Source of the DNA: Candidatus Lambdaproteobacteria bacterium
GTDB lineage: Bacteria; SAR324; JACQKK01
Direction: 5' to 3'
Length of the DNA stretch: 44,001 nt
NCBI GenBank assembly: GCA_016204605.1
Contig: JACQKK010000068.1
Coordinates: forward strand, 1-44,001
The notes beneath the pieces are model-generated. The model saw only the letters and a list, made by a program, of their open reading frames with translations. It had not been told where the DNA came from and made no database searches. The translations under genes and the position numbers were made by a program. Positions 32,779 through 41,715 of the stretch are shown piece after piece (positions within the stretch are counted from its first letter, which is position 1; each line of letters starts with the position of its first letter).

Positions 32779-33088
32779 ACACGGCGTCGCGCTCGACGCG
32801 CGCCTTCAGGCGGGTATTGCCGAGTCCCCGCAACTGCACCAAGTCCACGGAGCGGCCCAGCCACGCGGTGAGGTCCTGCAGCATGCTCGACGTCCGGAAC
32901 AAGTTGGGCGCGTCCGTCTCGAACACAATATCCACGTCGCTCTCGGCCGTCGGCTCGTTGCGGGCATAGGAACCGAAATATCCCAGGGCCAGCAGATGGT
33001 ATTCGGCCCCGTGCCGTTCCTTGAACTCGCGCAGCAGCGCGCGCAGGCGTTCCTGCGAGAGGGCGCGGTCCGTGGCGTCAGGGGTCAT
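32771..33088 (-). CDS. mntA: MntA-like minimal nucleotidyltransferase antitoxin, pair 1
   Basis: 105 residues. The nucleotidyltransferase motif GS-x10-D-x-D is present: FGSYARNEPTAESDVDIVFE (Gly39-Ser40, Asp51, Asp53). It would transfer AMP to HepT. The first eleven residues MTPDATDRALS and the upstream bases are a 42-bp copy of the CoA transferase start, so the N-terminus may be partly acquired. The C-terminus ends ERDAVYV, as in pair 2 (DREAVYV). Confidence 0.88.
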   Translation of the reverse strand: MTPDATDRALSQERLRALLREFKERHGAEYHLLALGYFGSYARNEPTAESDVDIVFETDAPNLFRTSSMLQDLTAWLGRSVDLVQLRGLGNTRLKARVERDAVYV

Positions 33089-33096
33089 CGTCGTCC
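33055..33096. repeat. 42-bp direct repeat, copy B (start of mntA pair 1)
   Basis: Copy of 32185-32226 with one mismatch. It includes the ATG, the first eleven codons and eight upstream bases of mntA 1. Confidence 0.9.
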
Positions 33097-33219
33097 GTCG
33101 TTGGTATGCCGCCGCAGAGGGTTGCTACCCCATACCTGCCGGCCGTTGCAAGGGGCTCAGGCGCTTTCTTTCACGTCGAACGGGGCGCAGTGTTTCGGGG
33201 AAGTCCTTGTGAAGGGCCA

Positions 33220-33591
33220 TCAGGGCGCCTCCTGGAGCATTCGGCTGAGGAGATTGCGCATGGCGGGCACGTGGGTGCGGCAGATCAGGAAAATCTGCTC
33301 GGGATCCACATCGAAGTAGCCGTGGCTGATGACGTCCCTGAGGCCCTTTGCCCGGCGCCAGTCCACCCCGGGGTAGCGGGGCAACATGGACCCGCCGGTC
33401 ACCTTATCCAGATTCTTCAAGCCTTCCCCGATCGCGATCAACTGCATGCAGATGGCGTCCAGCTTCTCCCGGCCCGCTGGGCTGGCGAGAAAATCCTCCG
33501 CGGACCGGATGGGCCCGAAGCGTTCCAGGATGGTCTCGGCCGCCTGCAGGAGCCGCTGCAGCAGTTCGCGCACGAGGGGAGCGTCAGACAT
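33220..33591 (-). CDS. hepT: HepT-like HEPN-domain toxin (DUF86), pair 2
   Basis: 123 residues, clear paralogue of the first HepT: both have LDAICM/MDAICM, the P-G-x-DWR stretch and the HEPN motif (here RDVISHGY, Arg85, His90, Tyr92). It has the usual HepT length and would be an RNase toxin blocked by MntA. It overlaps the second mntA by 8 bases. The gap to mntA 1 is 131 bases, without a clear promoter. Confidence 0.85.
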   Translation of the reverse strand: MSDAPLVRELLQRLLQAAETILERFGPIRSAEDFLASPAGREKLDAICMQLIAIGEGLKNLDKVTGGSMLPRYPGVDWRRAKGLRDVISHGYFDVDPEQIFLICRTHVPAMRNLLSRMLQEAP

Positions 33592-33874
33592 AGACGGCTT
33601 CCCTGTCGATGCGATCTTTCAGGAACGGATTCATGGTCGCCCGGTAGCGCACCACATCCACGGGGCAGTGAAGTTGCTCCTCCAGGTCCTGCTTGATCCC
33701 GATGACATGGAAGGGGTCCGGCACGGCGAGCTCCACCACGATATCCAGGTCGCTGCGGTCCGTCAGGGCGTCCCGCGCGGCGGAACCGAACAGGCCCAGA
33801 CGGAGGATCGTATAGCGGGCCTGATTGGCTGCCTTGAACCGGCTCAAATGCCGGATCGCTTCGTCGCGCGTCAT
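33584..33874 (-). CDS. mntA: MntA-like minimal nucleotidyltransferase antitoxin, pair 2
   Basis: 96 residues. The motif GS-x10-D-x-D is present: FGSAARDALTDRSDLDIVVE (Gly30-Ser31, Asp42, Asp44). It ends DREAVYV, as in pair 1. It is the first gene of the second toxin-antitoxin pair, with normal MNT length and no extra N-terminus. It would AMPylate the adjacent HepT. Confidence 0.87.
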   Translation of the reverse strand: MTRDEAIRHLSRFKAANQARYTILRLGLFGSAARDALTDRSDLDIVVELAVPDPFHVIGIKQDLEEQLHCPVDVVRYRATMNPFLKDRIDREAVYV

Positions 33875-34067
33875 CGCTTGCCTCGGATAGTGAGCTCGAC
33901 GATGGTCATGGCGTTGTTGGCGATGACAACCGCCGCTCCGACCCCTTGCCTACCCCGGCCAGGTGCCCGCCGGCCGGTCGCCGCCCAGGCTGCGGTGGCG
34001 CCCGCGGCGGGGTCACGGCGGCGGGGGCGCCGTCCGGCGGGCGTGGCCCCGCCAGGGCCGGGCGGTG

Positions 34068-34913
34068 TCAATCGGAGCGCAGGCGAGGGTCGAGCAGGTC
34101 GCGCAAGGCGTCTCCCAGCATGTTGAAGCCGAACACCGCCAGGCTCAAGGCCAGGCCGGGGAAGATCGAGAGCCAGGGGGCGTTGGTCATGGAGACCCGG
34201 CCGCTCTGGCTCAGCATCCCGCCCCAGGAGGGGATCGGCGCCGGGATGCCGTAGCCGAGGAAGCTCACCGCGGCTTCGGTGAGAATGATGAACCCGAGCG
34301 CATTGCTGGCCACGATGATGATCGCCGGCAGCACGTTGGGGAAGACATGCAGCCAGACCACCCGCCGGCGGGGCGCGCCCGCCGCGATGATGGCCTCGAT
34401 GAACGGCTGATCGCGCACCGCGATCGCGGCGCTGCGCACCACGCGCGACTCGCGGAAGGCCTGGCTCAGCCCGAGCGCGAGGATCACGTTGAGCATGCCC
34501 GGACCGAGCAGCGCCATGATCACGATCACCGCCACCAGTCCCGGGATCGACATCCAGGCGTCCACCACCCGCTGCATGAGAAGGTCGAACCAGCCGCCGT
34601 AGTAGCCGCTGATGATGCCGATCAGCGCCGCCAGGGTCATGCTGATGGCGATGGTGGCCATCCCGACGTACATGGAGACCCGGGCGCCATAGACGACACG
34701 GCTGTAGACATCGCGACCCAGCTCGTCGGTGCCGAACCAGTGCTCGGCCGAGGGCGCCTTGAGCGTCTCGAGCAGCGAGGTCTCGTTCAGCCCGAACGGC
34801 GCGAGCAGGTCGGCGAAGAGCGCCACCAGCAGCATCAGGAACACCACCACCGCGCCGAAGGCGCCGAGCGGCTTCTTCACCAACAGCTTGTACAGGAAGC
34901 TGCGCAACTTCAT
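34068..34913 (-). CDS. dppC: Dipeptide/oligopeptide-type ABC transporter permease (DppC)
   Basis: 281 residues. The N-terminal part KKPLGAFGAVVVFLMLLVAL, then HWFGTDELGRDVYSRVVYGA, is typical of the DppC/OppC N-terminal domain, followed by permease helices; the EAA loop is EAIIAAGAPRRRVVWLHVFP. It forms the membrane channel with DppB. The ATG overlaps the dppB stop (ATGA) and follows GGAGG. No ATPase genes follow in the window. Confidence 0.93.
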   Translation of the reverse strand: MKLRSFLYKLLVKKPLGAFGAVVVFLMLLVALFADLLAPFGLNETSLLETLKAPSAEHWFGTDELGRDVYSRVVYGARVSMYVGMATIAISMTLAALIGIISGYYGGWFDLLMQRVVDAWMSIPGLVAVIVIMALLGPGMLNVILALGLSQAFRESRVVRSAAIAVRDQPFIEAIIAAGAPRRRVVWLHVFPNVLPAIIIVASNALGFIILTEAAVSFLGYGIPAPIPSWGGMLSQSGRVSMTNAPWLSIFPGLALSLAVFGFNMLGDALRDLLDPRLRSD

Positions 34914-35860
34914 TTCGCCTCCGTCCGAATGCGGGGGTCCAGCCAGCTGTAGGTGAGATCGACGAGCAGGTTGACCACCATCACCAGGATCGCCAGCACC
35001 AGCACCAACGACTGGAACATGGGGAAGTCGCGGCGCCTGACGGTCTCGATCAGCAGGCTGCCCATGCCCGGCAACTGGAACAGCGTCTCCATGATCACGC
35101 TGCCGCCGAACGCCTGGGCCATCTGAATTCCCAGGATGGTGACCACGGGGATCATGGCGTTGCGCACCGCGTGGCGCATGATGATGTGGGGCTCGCTCAT
35201 GCCCTTGGACCAGGCGGTGCGGATGTAATCCTGCCGCAGCACCTCGAGCATCATGGCCCGGCTCATGCGCATGATGGGCGCCCCCAGGTGCGACCCCAGG
35301 ATCGCCGCGGGCACGATGAACTGGATGGCATTGCCGAGCGGATCCTCGAAGAACGGGATCAGCGTCACGCTGGGGCTCCAGCCCAGGTACTTCGAGGGGA
35401 ACACGATCACCAGGGTGCCGAGCCAGAAGGTGGGCATCGAGAGGAACACCACCGCCCCGCTGCGGCTCACCATATCGGTGGCGGTATCCTGCCGCACGGC
35501 CGCCACCACGCCGATCACCCCGCCCAGCACGATGGCGATCATGATCGCCCACAGCGAAAGCTGGAGCGTGACGGGCAGGCGCTGGGCGATCTGGCTGGCG
35601 ACGGTGCGCTGGGTCCACAAGGATTCGCCGAAGTTCCCCCGCAGCAGCTCGCCCACCCAGCGCGCATACTGCTCGTAGAAGGGCAGGTTGAGCCCGAGCT
35701 TGGCCTGCATCTGCTCAATGCTGTCGGCGTAGCCGAGGTCCTCGAACATCAGCGAGACCACGTCGCCGGGAATGACCCGCATGATCGAGAACACCAGCAC
35801 GCTCACGAGGAACAGCGTGGGCACCATCATCAGCAGGCGCTGCACGAGGTAGGTCCTCAT
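34910..35860 (-). CDS. dppB: Dipeptide/oligopeptide-type ABC transporter permease (DppB)
   Basis: 316 residues. Starts RTYLVQRLLMMVPTLFLVSV, with DppB landmarks RVIPGDVV, LGLNLPFYEQYARWV, SMPTFWLGTL and the EAA loop DYIRTAWSKGMSEPHIIMRH. It forms the inner-membrane pore with DppC for a peptide or other small substrate supplied by periplasmic binding proteins. The gene lies 53 bases downstream of the first binding-protein gene on the same strand. Confidence 0.93.
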   Translation of the reverse strand: MRTYLVQRLLMMVPTLFLVSVLVFSIMRVIPGDVVSLMFEDLGYADSIEQMQAKLGLNLPFYEQYARWVGELLRGNFGESLWTQRTVASQIAQRLPVTLQLSLWAIMIAIVLGGVIGVVAAVRQDTATDMVSRSGAVVFLSMPTFWLGTLVIVFPSKYLGWSPSVTLIPFFEDPLGNAIQFIVPAAILGSHLGAPIMRMSRAMMLEVLRQDYIRTAWSKGMSEPHIIMRHAVRNAMIPVVTILGIQMAQAFGGSVIMETLFQLPGMGSLLIETVRRRDFPMFQSLVLVLAILVMVVNLLVDLTYSWLDPRIRTEAK

Positions 35861-35912
35861 CGGCCCTCATCGGCGTCGGTAAGGGAGTCCCCGCGCGGGG
35901 AGCCTCCCGGAG

Positions 35913-37559
35913 TCACTCGAGCCATACGGTCTCGAAGCGCTTGCCGAAGTCGTAGCCCTTGATCTTCGGCACGAACCCCATCACGTTGTCCCGGCGCAGC
36001 AGCACGAAGTTCTGGAAGGGCAGGAACACACGGTACATCTGGTCGTGGAAGCGGCGCTGGAAGCTCTGGATCGCCAGCGTGCGGTCCGCGATTGTCGCGA
36101 CGTTCCGGCTCTGCTCGACCAGCCTGGTGGTCTCGGGGTCGTTGAGGTGGGTGTGGTTGCGGGTGTCGCCGGGGGTGTAGGAGCCGAGCCACTCGTCCTC
36201 GTCGCCGAGGCCCCATTGGGGAATGTGCACCAGCGACCACTCGCTGAAGTTGCCGGCGTACGTGTGCTTGATCCACTGCGGATACTCCTGGGCCACGATC
36301 TCCAGTTCGATGCCCACCCTGCCCAGCATGTCCTTGATGAGCGCGGTGCGGGAGGTGTAGTCGGGCCCGTAGCCCACGGTGGTGATGAGCTTGCCCTTGA
36401 AGCCGTTGGGGTAGCCCGCCTGGGCGAGCAGGCGCTTGGCCTCGGCCACGTCGTAGCGGTACCACTTGGCCAGATCGCCCAGCTTGTCCTCCGGGATGTC
36501 GAAGGCGGAGGCGTTGGGGATGGGCCCCGAAAGGCGCTTCCCGCCCATCGGCCACAGCCCCTTCAGCCAACCCTCGCGATCGATGGCGAGGGAGACGGCC
36601 CGCCGCACGCGGAGGTCGTTCCAGGGCTTCTTGTCGACGCGGCCGACGATGTTCTCGCCGGTGGCGTAGATGGGAAACAGCTCGACCACGGTGCGGGGAA
36701 ACTCCTTGGCCTCCTGGGCCATCTGGTGGTCCACGCGGTTCCAGGCCTCGAGCAGCTGCACCTTGCCCGTGCGCAGCGCCGCCATCTGGGCGGCGTTGTC
36801 CTTCATGATGTAGAGGTTGATGCCGTCGAGGTAGGGCCGGCCCTTGCGGAAGTAGTTGGGGTGGCGCTTGAAGACCAGCTTCTGGCCCTCCTGGTACTCC
36901 TCGAGCATGAACGGGCCCGTCCCCACCGCCGTATTGACCGCGGTGAAGTCGCGCCCGCCGTTGCAGGTGTCGCAGGGCTTGCCCGATTCCTTGGCGTAGA
37001 TGACGATGGTGGTGGCCGCCAGGTTGGGCAGGAACGGGCCGAACGGCGCGGACAGCTCGAACCGCACCGTGTAAGGATCCACCGCCACCACGTTCTTGAC
37101 GCGCTTGAACAGGCGCGCCTCGGGCGACTTCATCACCCGCTCGAAGGTCCAGCGCACGTCCTCGGCGGTCAGCTCACGGCCGTTGACCGGCGGCTTGGGA
37201 TGGAAGCGCACCCCCTGGTGCAGCTTGAGCAGGTATACGGTGGGGGAGGGCTGGCTCCAGCTTTCCACCAGGTCGCCCACCACGCCGCCCTCCCTGCGGT
37301 CGTCCTCGGGATACATGAACAAGCGGTTGTGGGTGAAGGACATCGCACTCTGCGTGACCCAGGAGGCCTTCTTGGGGCCGAGCAGGTCGAAGCCGGTGGG
37401 ATCCTCGCGCAGCACCGCGGAAAGCACGCCGCCCCGCTTCTGGGCCGATGCGGCGGGGACGAGGCCGATCAGGGCGATCAGCAGGGCGGCCAGCGGCAGG
37501 GACAGGGCACGGCACAGCGCGCCACTGCGGCGGCGCGGGCAAAGGGCGTTGCGGGTCAT
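35913..37559 (-). CDS. ABC transporter periplasmic substrate-binding protein (SBP family 5), paralogue 1
   Basis: 548 residues. Signal peptide to about residue 39 (VPAASAQ). The mature part has the SBP_bac_5 segments GDLVESWSQPSPTVYLLKLH, GVRFHPKPPVNGRELTAEDV and VRRAVSLAIDREGWLKGLWP, and ends PKIKGYDFGKRFETVWLE. A CxxC pair sits in GKPCDTCNGGRDF. It delivers substrate to DppBC; the ligand is unknown. The last binding-protein gene before the permeases, probably one operon. The start ATG precedes a normal signal peptide. Confidence 0.92.
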   Translation of the reverse strand: MTRNALCPRRRSGALCRALSLPLAALLIALIGLVPAASAQKRGGVLSAVLREDPTGFDLLGPKKASWVTQSAMSFTHNRLFMYPEDDRREGGVVGDLVESWSQPSPTVYLLKLHQGVRFHPKPPVNGRELTAEDVRWTFERVMKSPEARLFKRVKNVVAVDPYTVRFELSAPFGPFLPNLAATTIVIYAKESGKPCDTCNGGRDFTAVNTAVGTGPFMLEEYQEGQKLVFKRHPNYFRKGRPYLDGINLYIMKDNAAQMAALRTGKVQLLEAWNRVDHQMAQEAKEFPRTVVELFPIYATGENIVGRVDKKPWNDLRVRRAVSLAIDREGWLKGLWPMGGKRLSGPIPNASAFDIPEDKLGDLAKWYRYDVAEAKRLLAQAGYPNGFKGKLITTVGYGPDYTSRTALIKDMLGRVGIELEIVAQEYPQWIKHTYAGNFSEWSLVHIPQWGLGDEDEWLGSYTPGDTRNHTHLNDPETTRLVEQSRNVATIADRTLAIQSFQRRFHDQMYRVFLPFQNFVLLRRDNVMGFVPKIKGYDFGKRFETVWLE

Positions 37560-37733
37560 CGTGGCTCTCCATGGATTCCGGGATTCCCGGCCTGCATGCT
37601 GCGGCCTTGCAGGCCATCCCCCTCAACCTGCCCCCCGGCTGCGGCACCGGCGGTCTTTCCACTTAGCCCCCGGCGGCGGCGGAGTCAATCCGCTTCCGGA
37701 CCTGGCGGTGTCCGGCGTCCTCTCCCCCACGGT

Positions 37734-37760
37734 CCCCCTCTCCACCAAGTGGCGAGGGGG
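37734..37760. repeat. Palindromic repeat, diverged copy
   Basis: ccccctctccacc at 37734-37746 opposed to gtggcgaggggg with one mismatch in the stem; same family as 37799-37843. Confidence 0.6.
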
Positions 37761-37798
37761 ATGTGTCTATGGCAGGGCTTGGTTCATGGTGACCCGAT

Positions 37799-37843
37799 CC
37801 CCTCCCCACTTGGTGGGGAGGGGCAGGGGTGGGGACGCGCACG
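37799..37843 (+). repeat. Dispersed palindromic repeat, copy 2
   Basis: 11-bp arms cccctccccac (37799-37809) and gtggggagggg (37813-37823) plus a 20-base side arm; matches the reverse complement of 18450-18494 with one mismatch in 45. Confidence 0.85.
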
Positions 37844-37983
37844 CAGGTAAGCCCGCTTGACGGCTGTTCCGCACACGACCGGCGCATCAGCCACAGGAGC
37901 GAAAGCCACTCCACAGTTAACGCTTATGTCTCCTGGGGGAGAGGAGCCCGCCTTCAAGCCGCACCGCCGGCCGATCAGGGACT

Positions 37984-38011
37984 CCCTCCCTCGCCTTCCG
38001 GAGAGGGAGGG
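37984..38011. repeat. Palindromic repeat with 9-bp arms
   Basis: ccctccctc (37984-37992) pairs with gagggaggg (38003-38011), followed by ccggggagggtgagg. It lies 21 bases after the stop of binding-protein gene 2 and may end its transcription. Confidence 0.6.
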
Positions 38012-38032
38012 CCGGGGAGGGTGAGGCCGCGC

Positions 38033-39679
38033 CTACTCGAACCACACGTTTTCGAAGCGCTTGCCGAAGTCGTAGCCCTTCATCTTCGGGGCGTAGCCCA
38101 TCAGGTTACGCTTGCGTAGCATGACAAAATCCTCGATGGGCAGGAACACCCGCAGCATCTGGTCGTGGAAAGCCCGCTGGAACTCGCGGATCGCCTCGGC
38201 GCGCCCCTCGAGGGTCGGCGCGTTGCGGCTGCGGGCCACGATCTCGGCGAACTTGGCATCCTGGAGGTGGATCTGGTTGCGGGTATCGCCGGGGAGGTAG
38301 GAGCCGAGCCACTCGTCCTCGTCGCCCAGCCCCCAGGTGGGGATGTGCAGCAGCGCCCACTCGGGGAAGTTGCCGGCGTACGTGCCCTTGATCCACTGCG
38401 GGTAATCCTGCGCCACGATCGCGAGGTCGATCCCGACCTTGCCCAGCATGTCCTTGATGAGGGCGCTGCGCGTGGTGTAGTCGGGGCCGTAGCCGGTGGT
38501 CATGTAGAGCTTGGCCTTGAAGCCGTTGGGATAGCCCGCTTCGGCGAGCAGCCGCCTGGCCTCCGCCGGATCGTACCGGTACCATCTGGCGGACTCCCCC
38601 AGCTCCTTTTCGGCCAGATAGAACTCCGAGACGTTGGGGATCGGGCCCGAGTGGCGCACGCCTCCCTTGGGAAACAGCCCCTTGACCCAGCGGTCCCGGT
38701 CGACGGCCAGGGAGACGGCCCGCCGCACGCGGAGGTCGTTCCAGGGCTTCTTGTCCAGCCGGCCGATGATGTTCTCGCTGGTGCGGAACATCGGGAACAG
38801 CTCGATCACGGTCTCGGGGAATTCGGCGGCTTCCTCCGCGTTGACGTGATCGACGCGGTTCCAGGCCTCGAGCAACTGCACCTTGCCCGTGCGCAGCGCC
38901 GACATGTACGTGGCCTTGTCGCGCATCACGTAGATGTTGACGCCGTCGATGTAGGGCTTGCCCTTGCGGAAGTAGTCGGGGTGGCGCTTATAGACCAGCA
39001 CCTGGCCTTCCCGGTAATCCTCCAGCATGAAGGGCCCGGTGCCGATCACGGTGTCCGCGCCAGTCAGATCGCGGCCCCCGTTGCAGGACTCGCAGCGTTT
39101 TCCCGCGTCCTTGGCATAGATCACCATGGTGGTGGCGGCGAGGTTGGGGATGAACGGCCCGAACGGGGCCGACAGCTCGAAGCGCAGCGTGTGCGCATCC
39201 ACCGCCACCACATTCTTGAGGGTCGGGAACAGCCGTTTCTCGGGCGACTTCATCACGCGCGAGAACGTCCAGCGCACGTCCTCGGCGGTCAGCTCGCGGC
39301 CGTTCACGGGCGGCTTGGGGTGGAAGCGCACGCCCTTGTACAGGTGCAGGATATAGGTCTTGGGATCGGGCTGGCTCCAGCGCTCGACCAGGTCGCCGAC
39401 GATGCCGCCCCCCTTGCGGTCGTCCTCGGGGTACATGAACAGCCGGTTGTGGGTCAGCGACATCGCCTCCTGGGTGCGGGCCGAGGATTTCTTGCTGCCG
39501 TGCTGATCGAACCCGGTGGGGTCCTCCCGCATGGCGGTGTCGAGGATGCCGCCCCGCTTCTGCGCCGCAGCGGAGGGCGCCAGCAGCGCCAACACCGCCA
39601 GCGCGAGCAGCAGGCGCCGCCCCAGGTGAACTCCGTGGAACCCGGCTGCGGGTTTCCCTGCGCATGCACGCTGATTCAT
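38033..39679 (-). CDS. ABC transporter substrate-binding protein (SBP family 5), paralogue 2
   Basis: 548 residues, same length as paralogue 1. After the signal peptide (to about 38, PSAAAQ), it has KRGGILDTAMREDPTGFDQH, VNGRELTAEDVRWTFSRVMK, the CxxC pair in GKRCESCNGGRDL and the end KMKGYDFGKRFENVWFE. The start ATG at 39677-39679 has GGGAG upstream. It is separated from paralogue 1 by repeat-filled DNA. The ligand may differ from the other copies. Confidence 0.92.
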   Translation of the reverse strand: MNQRACAGKPAAGFHGVHLGRRLLLALAVLALLAPSAAAQKRGGILDTAMREDPTGFDQHGSKKSSARTQEAMSLTHNRLFMYPEDDRKGGGIVGDLVERWSQPDPKTYILHLYKGVRFHPKPPVNGRELTAEDVRWTFSRVMKSPEKRLFPTLKNVVAVDAHTLRFELSAPFGPFIPNLAATTMVIYAKDAGKRCESCNGGRDLTGADTVIGTGPFMLEDYREGQVLVYKRHPDYFRKGKPYIDGVNIYVMRDKATYMSALRTGKVQLLEAWNRVDHVNAEEAAEFPETVIELFPMFRTSENIIGRLDKKPWNDLRVRRAVSLAVDRDRWVKGLFPKGGVRHSGPIPNVSEFYLAEKELGESARWYRYDPAEARRLLAEAGYPNGFKAKLYMTTGYGPDYTTRSALIKDMLGKVGIDLAIVAQDYPQWIKGTYAGNFPEWALLHIPTWGLGDEDEWLGSYLPGDTRNQIHLQDAKFAEIVARSRNAPTLEGRAEAIREFQRAFHDQMLRVFLPIEDFVMLRKRNLMGYAPKMKGYDFGKRFENVWFE

Positions 39680-39857
39680 GGCTCTCCCTTGGTGGGCTGG
39701 GCGCGCGCGGCTTCCGACAGTCCCTCGGCGGGCCGCCCTCGCATCGATCCGGCAGGCGGACGCCGTTGGCACCTGGAGCGGCACGGGCCGCGCATCAGGT
39801 TTCCTTCCGCAGACAGTCGCTCACCGTGCGGCTGGCCAGCGCAGCGGCCGGGCGACA

Positions 39858-41498
39858 TCACTCGATCCACACCCGCTCGAAGTGTTTGGGGAAATCGTAC
39901 CCCTTGATCTTGGGCGTGTAGCCCTTGATGTTGTCCTTGATGACGATCAGGCTCATCTCCTTGGGCAGGAACACCCGGTACATCTGCTCGTGGAAGTGGC
40001 GCTGGAACTCCTCGATCGCCCGCCGGCGATCCTCGTAGCTGGGGCCATTGCGGCTGCGGGCCACGAGCTCGTTGATGCGGGCGTCGTTGAGATGGGTCTG
40101 GTTGCGCGTATTGCCGGGGAGGTACGAGCCCAGCCACTCGTCGTCGTCACCCAGCCCCCAGCGTGGAATGTGCACCAGCGCCATCTCCGGGAAGTTCCCC
40201 GCATAGGTGTGCTTGATCCACTGCGGATACTCCTGAGCCACGATCTCGGCCTCGATCCCGACCTTGCTCAGCAGGTCCTTGATGAGCGCCGTGCGCGTGG
40301 CATAAGCCGGGCCATACCCCACGGTGGCGTAGAGCTTGATCTTCGTGCCGCTGCCGTAGCCGGCCTCGGCGAGCAGGCGTTTGGCCTCGGCGGGGTCGTA
40401 GCGATACCACTTGGCCACGTCGCCGAGCTTCTCCTCGGGGACGTAGAACTCCGAGGTCTCCGGTATCGGTCCCGCATAGCGGGTGTAGCCCTGCGGGAAC
40501 AGACCCCTGCCCCAGGCGTCGCGGTCGATGGCGAGCGAGATGGCGCGGCGCACGCGGATATCGTTCCAGGGCTTCTTGTCCACGCGGCCGATGAGGTTCT
40601 CGCCGGTGTTATAGAATGGGAAGGGTTGCACGACGGTGCCCGGTTCCAGCTTCGCCTCCTGGGCGGAGTTGTAGTCGACCCGCACGACGTCTTCGAGCAA
40701 CTGCACCTTGTTGGTGCGGAACGCGGCGATCTGGGCGGCGGCGTCCTTGATGATGTACACGTTGGCGCCATCGAGGTAGGGCAGGCCCTTGCGGAAGTAG
40801 TCGGGATGGCGCTTGAAGATCATCATCTGGCCTTCCCGGTAGCTCTCCAGCATGAACGGCCCCGTGCCGATCACGGTCTCGGCCGACGTGAAGTCGCGCC
40901 CGCCTGCGCAGGAGTCGCAGGGCTTGCCGGCCTCCTGGGCATAGATGGTCATGGTCGTGGCGGCGAGGTTCGCGATAAACGGCCCGAAGGGCGCCTTCAG
41001 CTCGAACCGCACCGTATACGGGTCCACCGCCATGGTGTTCTTCAGGGTGGGGAACAGCCGCTTTTCCGGCGACTGCTTCATCATCCGGTCGTACGTCCAC
41101 TTCACGTCCTCGGCCGTCAGCTCCCGGCCGTTGACCGGCGGCTTGGCGTGGAAGCGCACACCCTGGTGGAGCTTGAGCACATAGGTCGTCGGCGTGGGCT
41201 GGCTCCAGCTTTCCACCAGGTCGCCCTCGACGCCCCGGCCATCGCGCGGATATTGGAACAGCCGGCTGTGGGTGAAGGACAGCGCGCGCTGAGTGTACGA
41301 AGAGACCTTCTTCGGGCTGTGCTGATCGAACCCGACGGGATCTTCGAGCGTGATCGTGCTCAGGATGCCGCCCCGTTTCTGGGCCGTGGCGGGCGCCGCC
41401 ATCAACCCCAGCATGGCCAGACTGCACAGCAGCGCCCGGCCGAGGCCGGCGCCGTCCCAACGGGCGGCGCCCCGCGCCGCGTGGCTGCGTTGCTCCAT
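39858..41498 (-). CDS. ABC transporter substrate-binding protein (SBP family 5), paralogue 3
   Basis: 546 residues. Signal peptide to about 41 (APATAQ), then KRGGILSTITLEDPVGFDQH, VNGRELTAEDVKWTYDRMMK, the CxxC in GKPCDSCAGGRDF and the end KIKGYDFPKHFERVWIE. It resembles paralogue 4 more than 1 and 2 (both keep RLFKY/RLFQY and MKQSPEKRL, PQGxxRYAGPIPE). The ATG at 41496-41498 follows GAGGGGGAG. The gap to paralogue 2 is 178 bases, without repeats. Confidence 0.92.
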   Translation of the reverse strand: MEQRSHAARGAARWDGAGLGRALLCSLAMLGLMAAPATAQKRGGILSTITLEDPVGFDQHSPKKVSSYTQRALSFTHSRLFQYPRDGRGVEGDLVESWSQPTPTTYVLKLHQGVRFHAKPPVNGRELTAEDVKWTYDRMMKQSPEKRLFPTLKNTMAVDPYTVRFELKAPFGPFIANLAATTMTIYAQEAGKPCDSCAGGRDFTSAETVIGTGPFMLESYREGQMMIFKRHPDYFRKGLPYLDGANVYIIKDAAAQIAAFRTNKVQLLEDVVRVDYNSAQEAKLEPGTVVQPFPFYNTGENLIGRVDKKPWNDIRVRRAISLAIDRDAWGRGLFPQGYTRYAGPIPETSEFYVPEEKLGDVAKWYRYDPAEAKRLLAEAGYGSGTKIKLYATVGYGPAYATRTALIKDLLSKVGIEAEIVAQEYPQWIKHTYAGNFPEMALVHIPRWGLGDDDEWLGSYLPGNTRNQTHLNDARINELVARSRNGPSYEDRRRAIEEFQRHFHEQMYRVFLPKEMSLIVIKDNIKGYTPKIKGYDFPKHFERVWIE

Positions 41499-41715
41499 GG
41501 CTCCCCCTCGGGGCAGGTCCGGCTCCCGATGCCGTCCCCCCCGGCAGGTGTGCTTGCGTGTCGCGGCCCTGAACGTGCGGGCCATGCGCCCGCACCCCGG
41601 TCGCACCCTCCCCATAGCCCGGCGCCCGGCCGGCGTCAATGGAAGATGTCGCCCGGGCGCCGGCCGTCGCGGCGCTGCGGAAACTCCGCAACGTCGCCCA
41701 GCTCCGGCCCCGGCT

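Larger units (their letters stand above)
37560..38032. other. 473-base intergenic region with palindromic repeats
   Basis: Between two paralogous binding-protein genes. It carries three palindromic repeats (37734-37760, 37799-37843, 37984-38011). The last, just downstream of the second binding-protein gene, may act as terminator. No gene seen. Confidence 0.6.
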
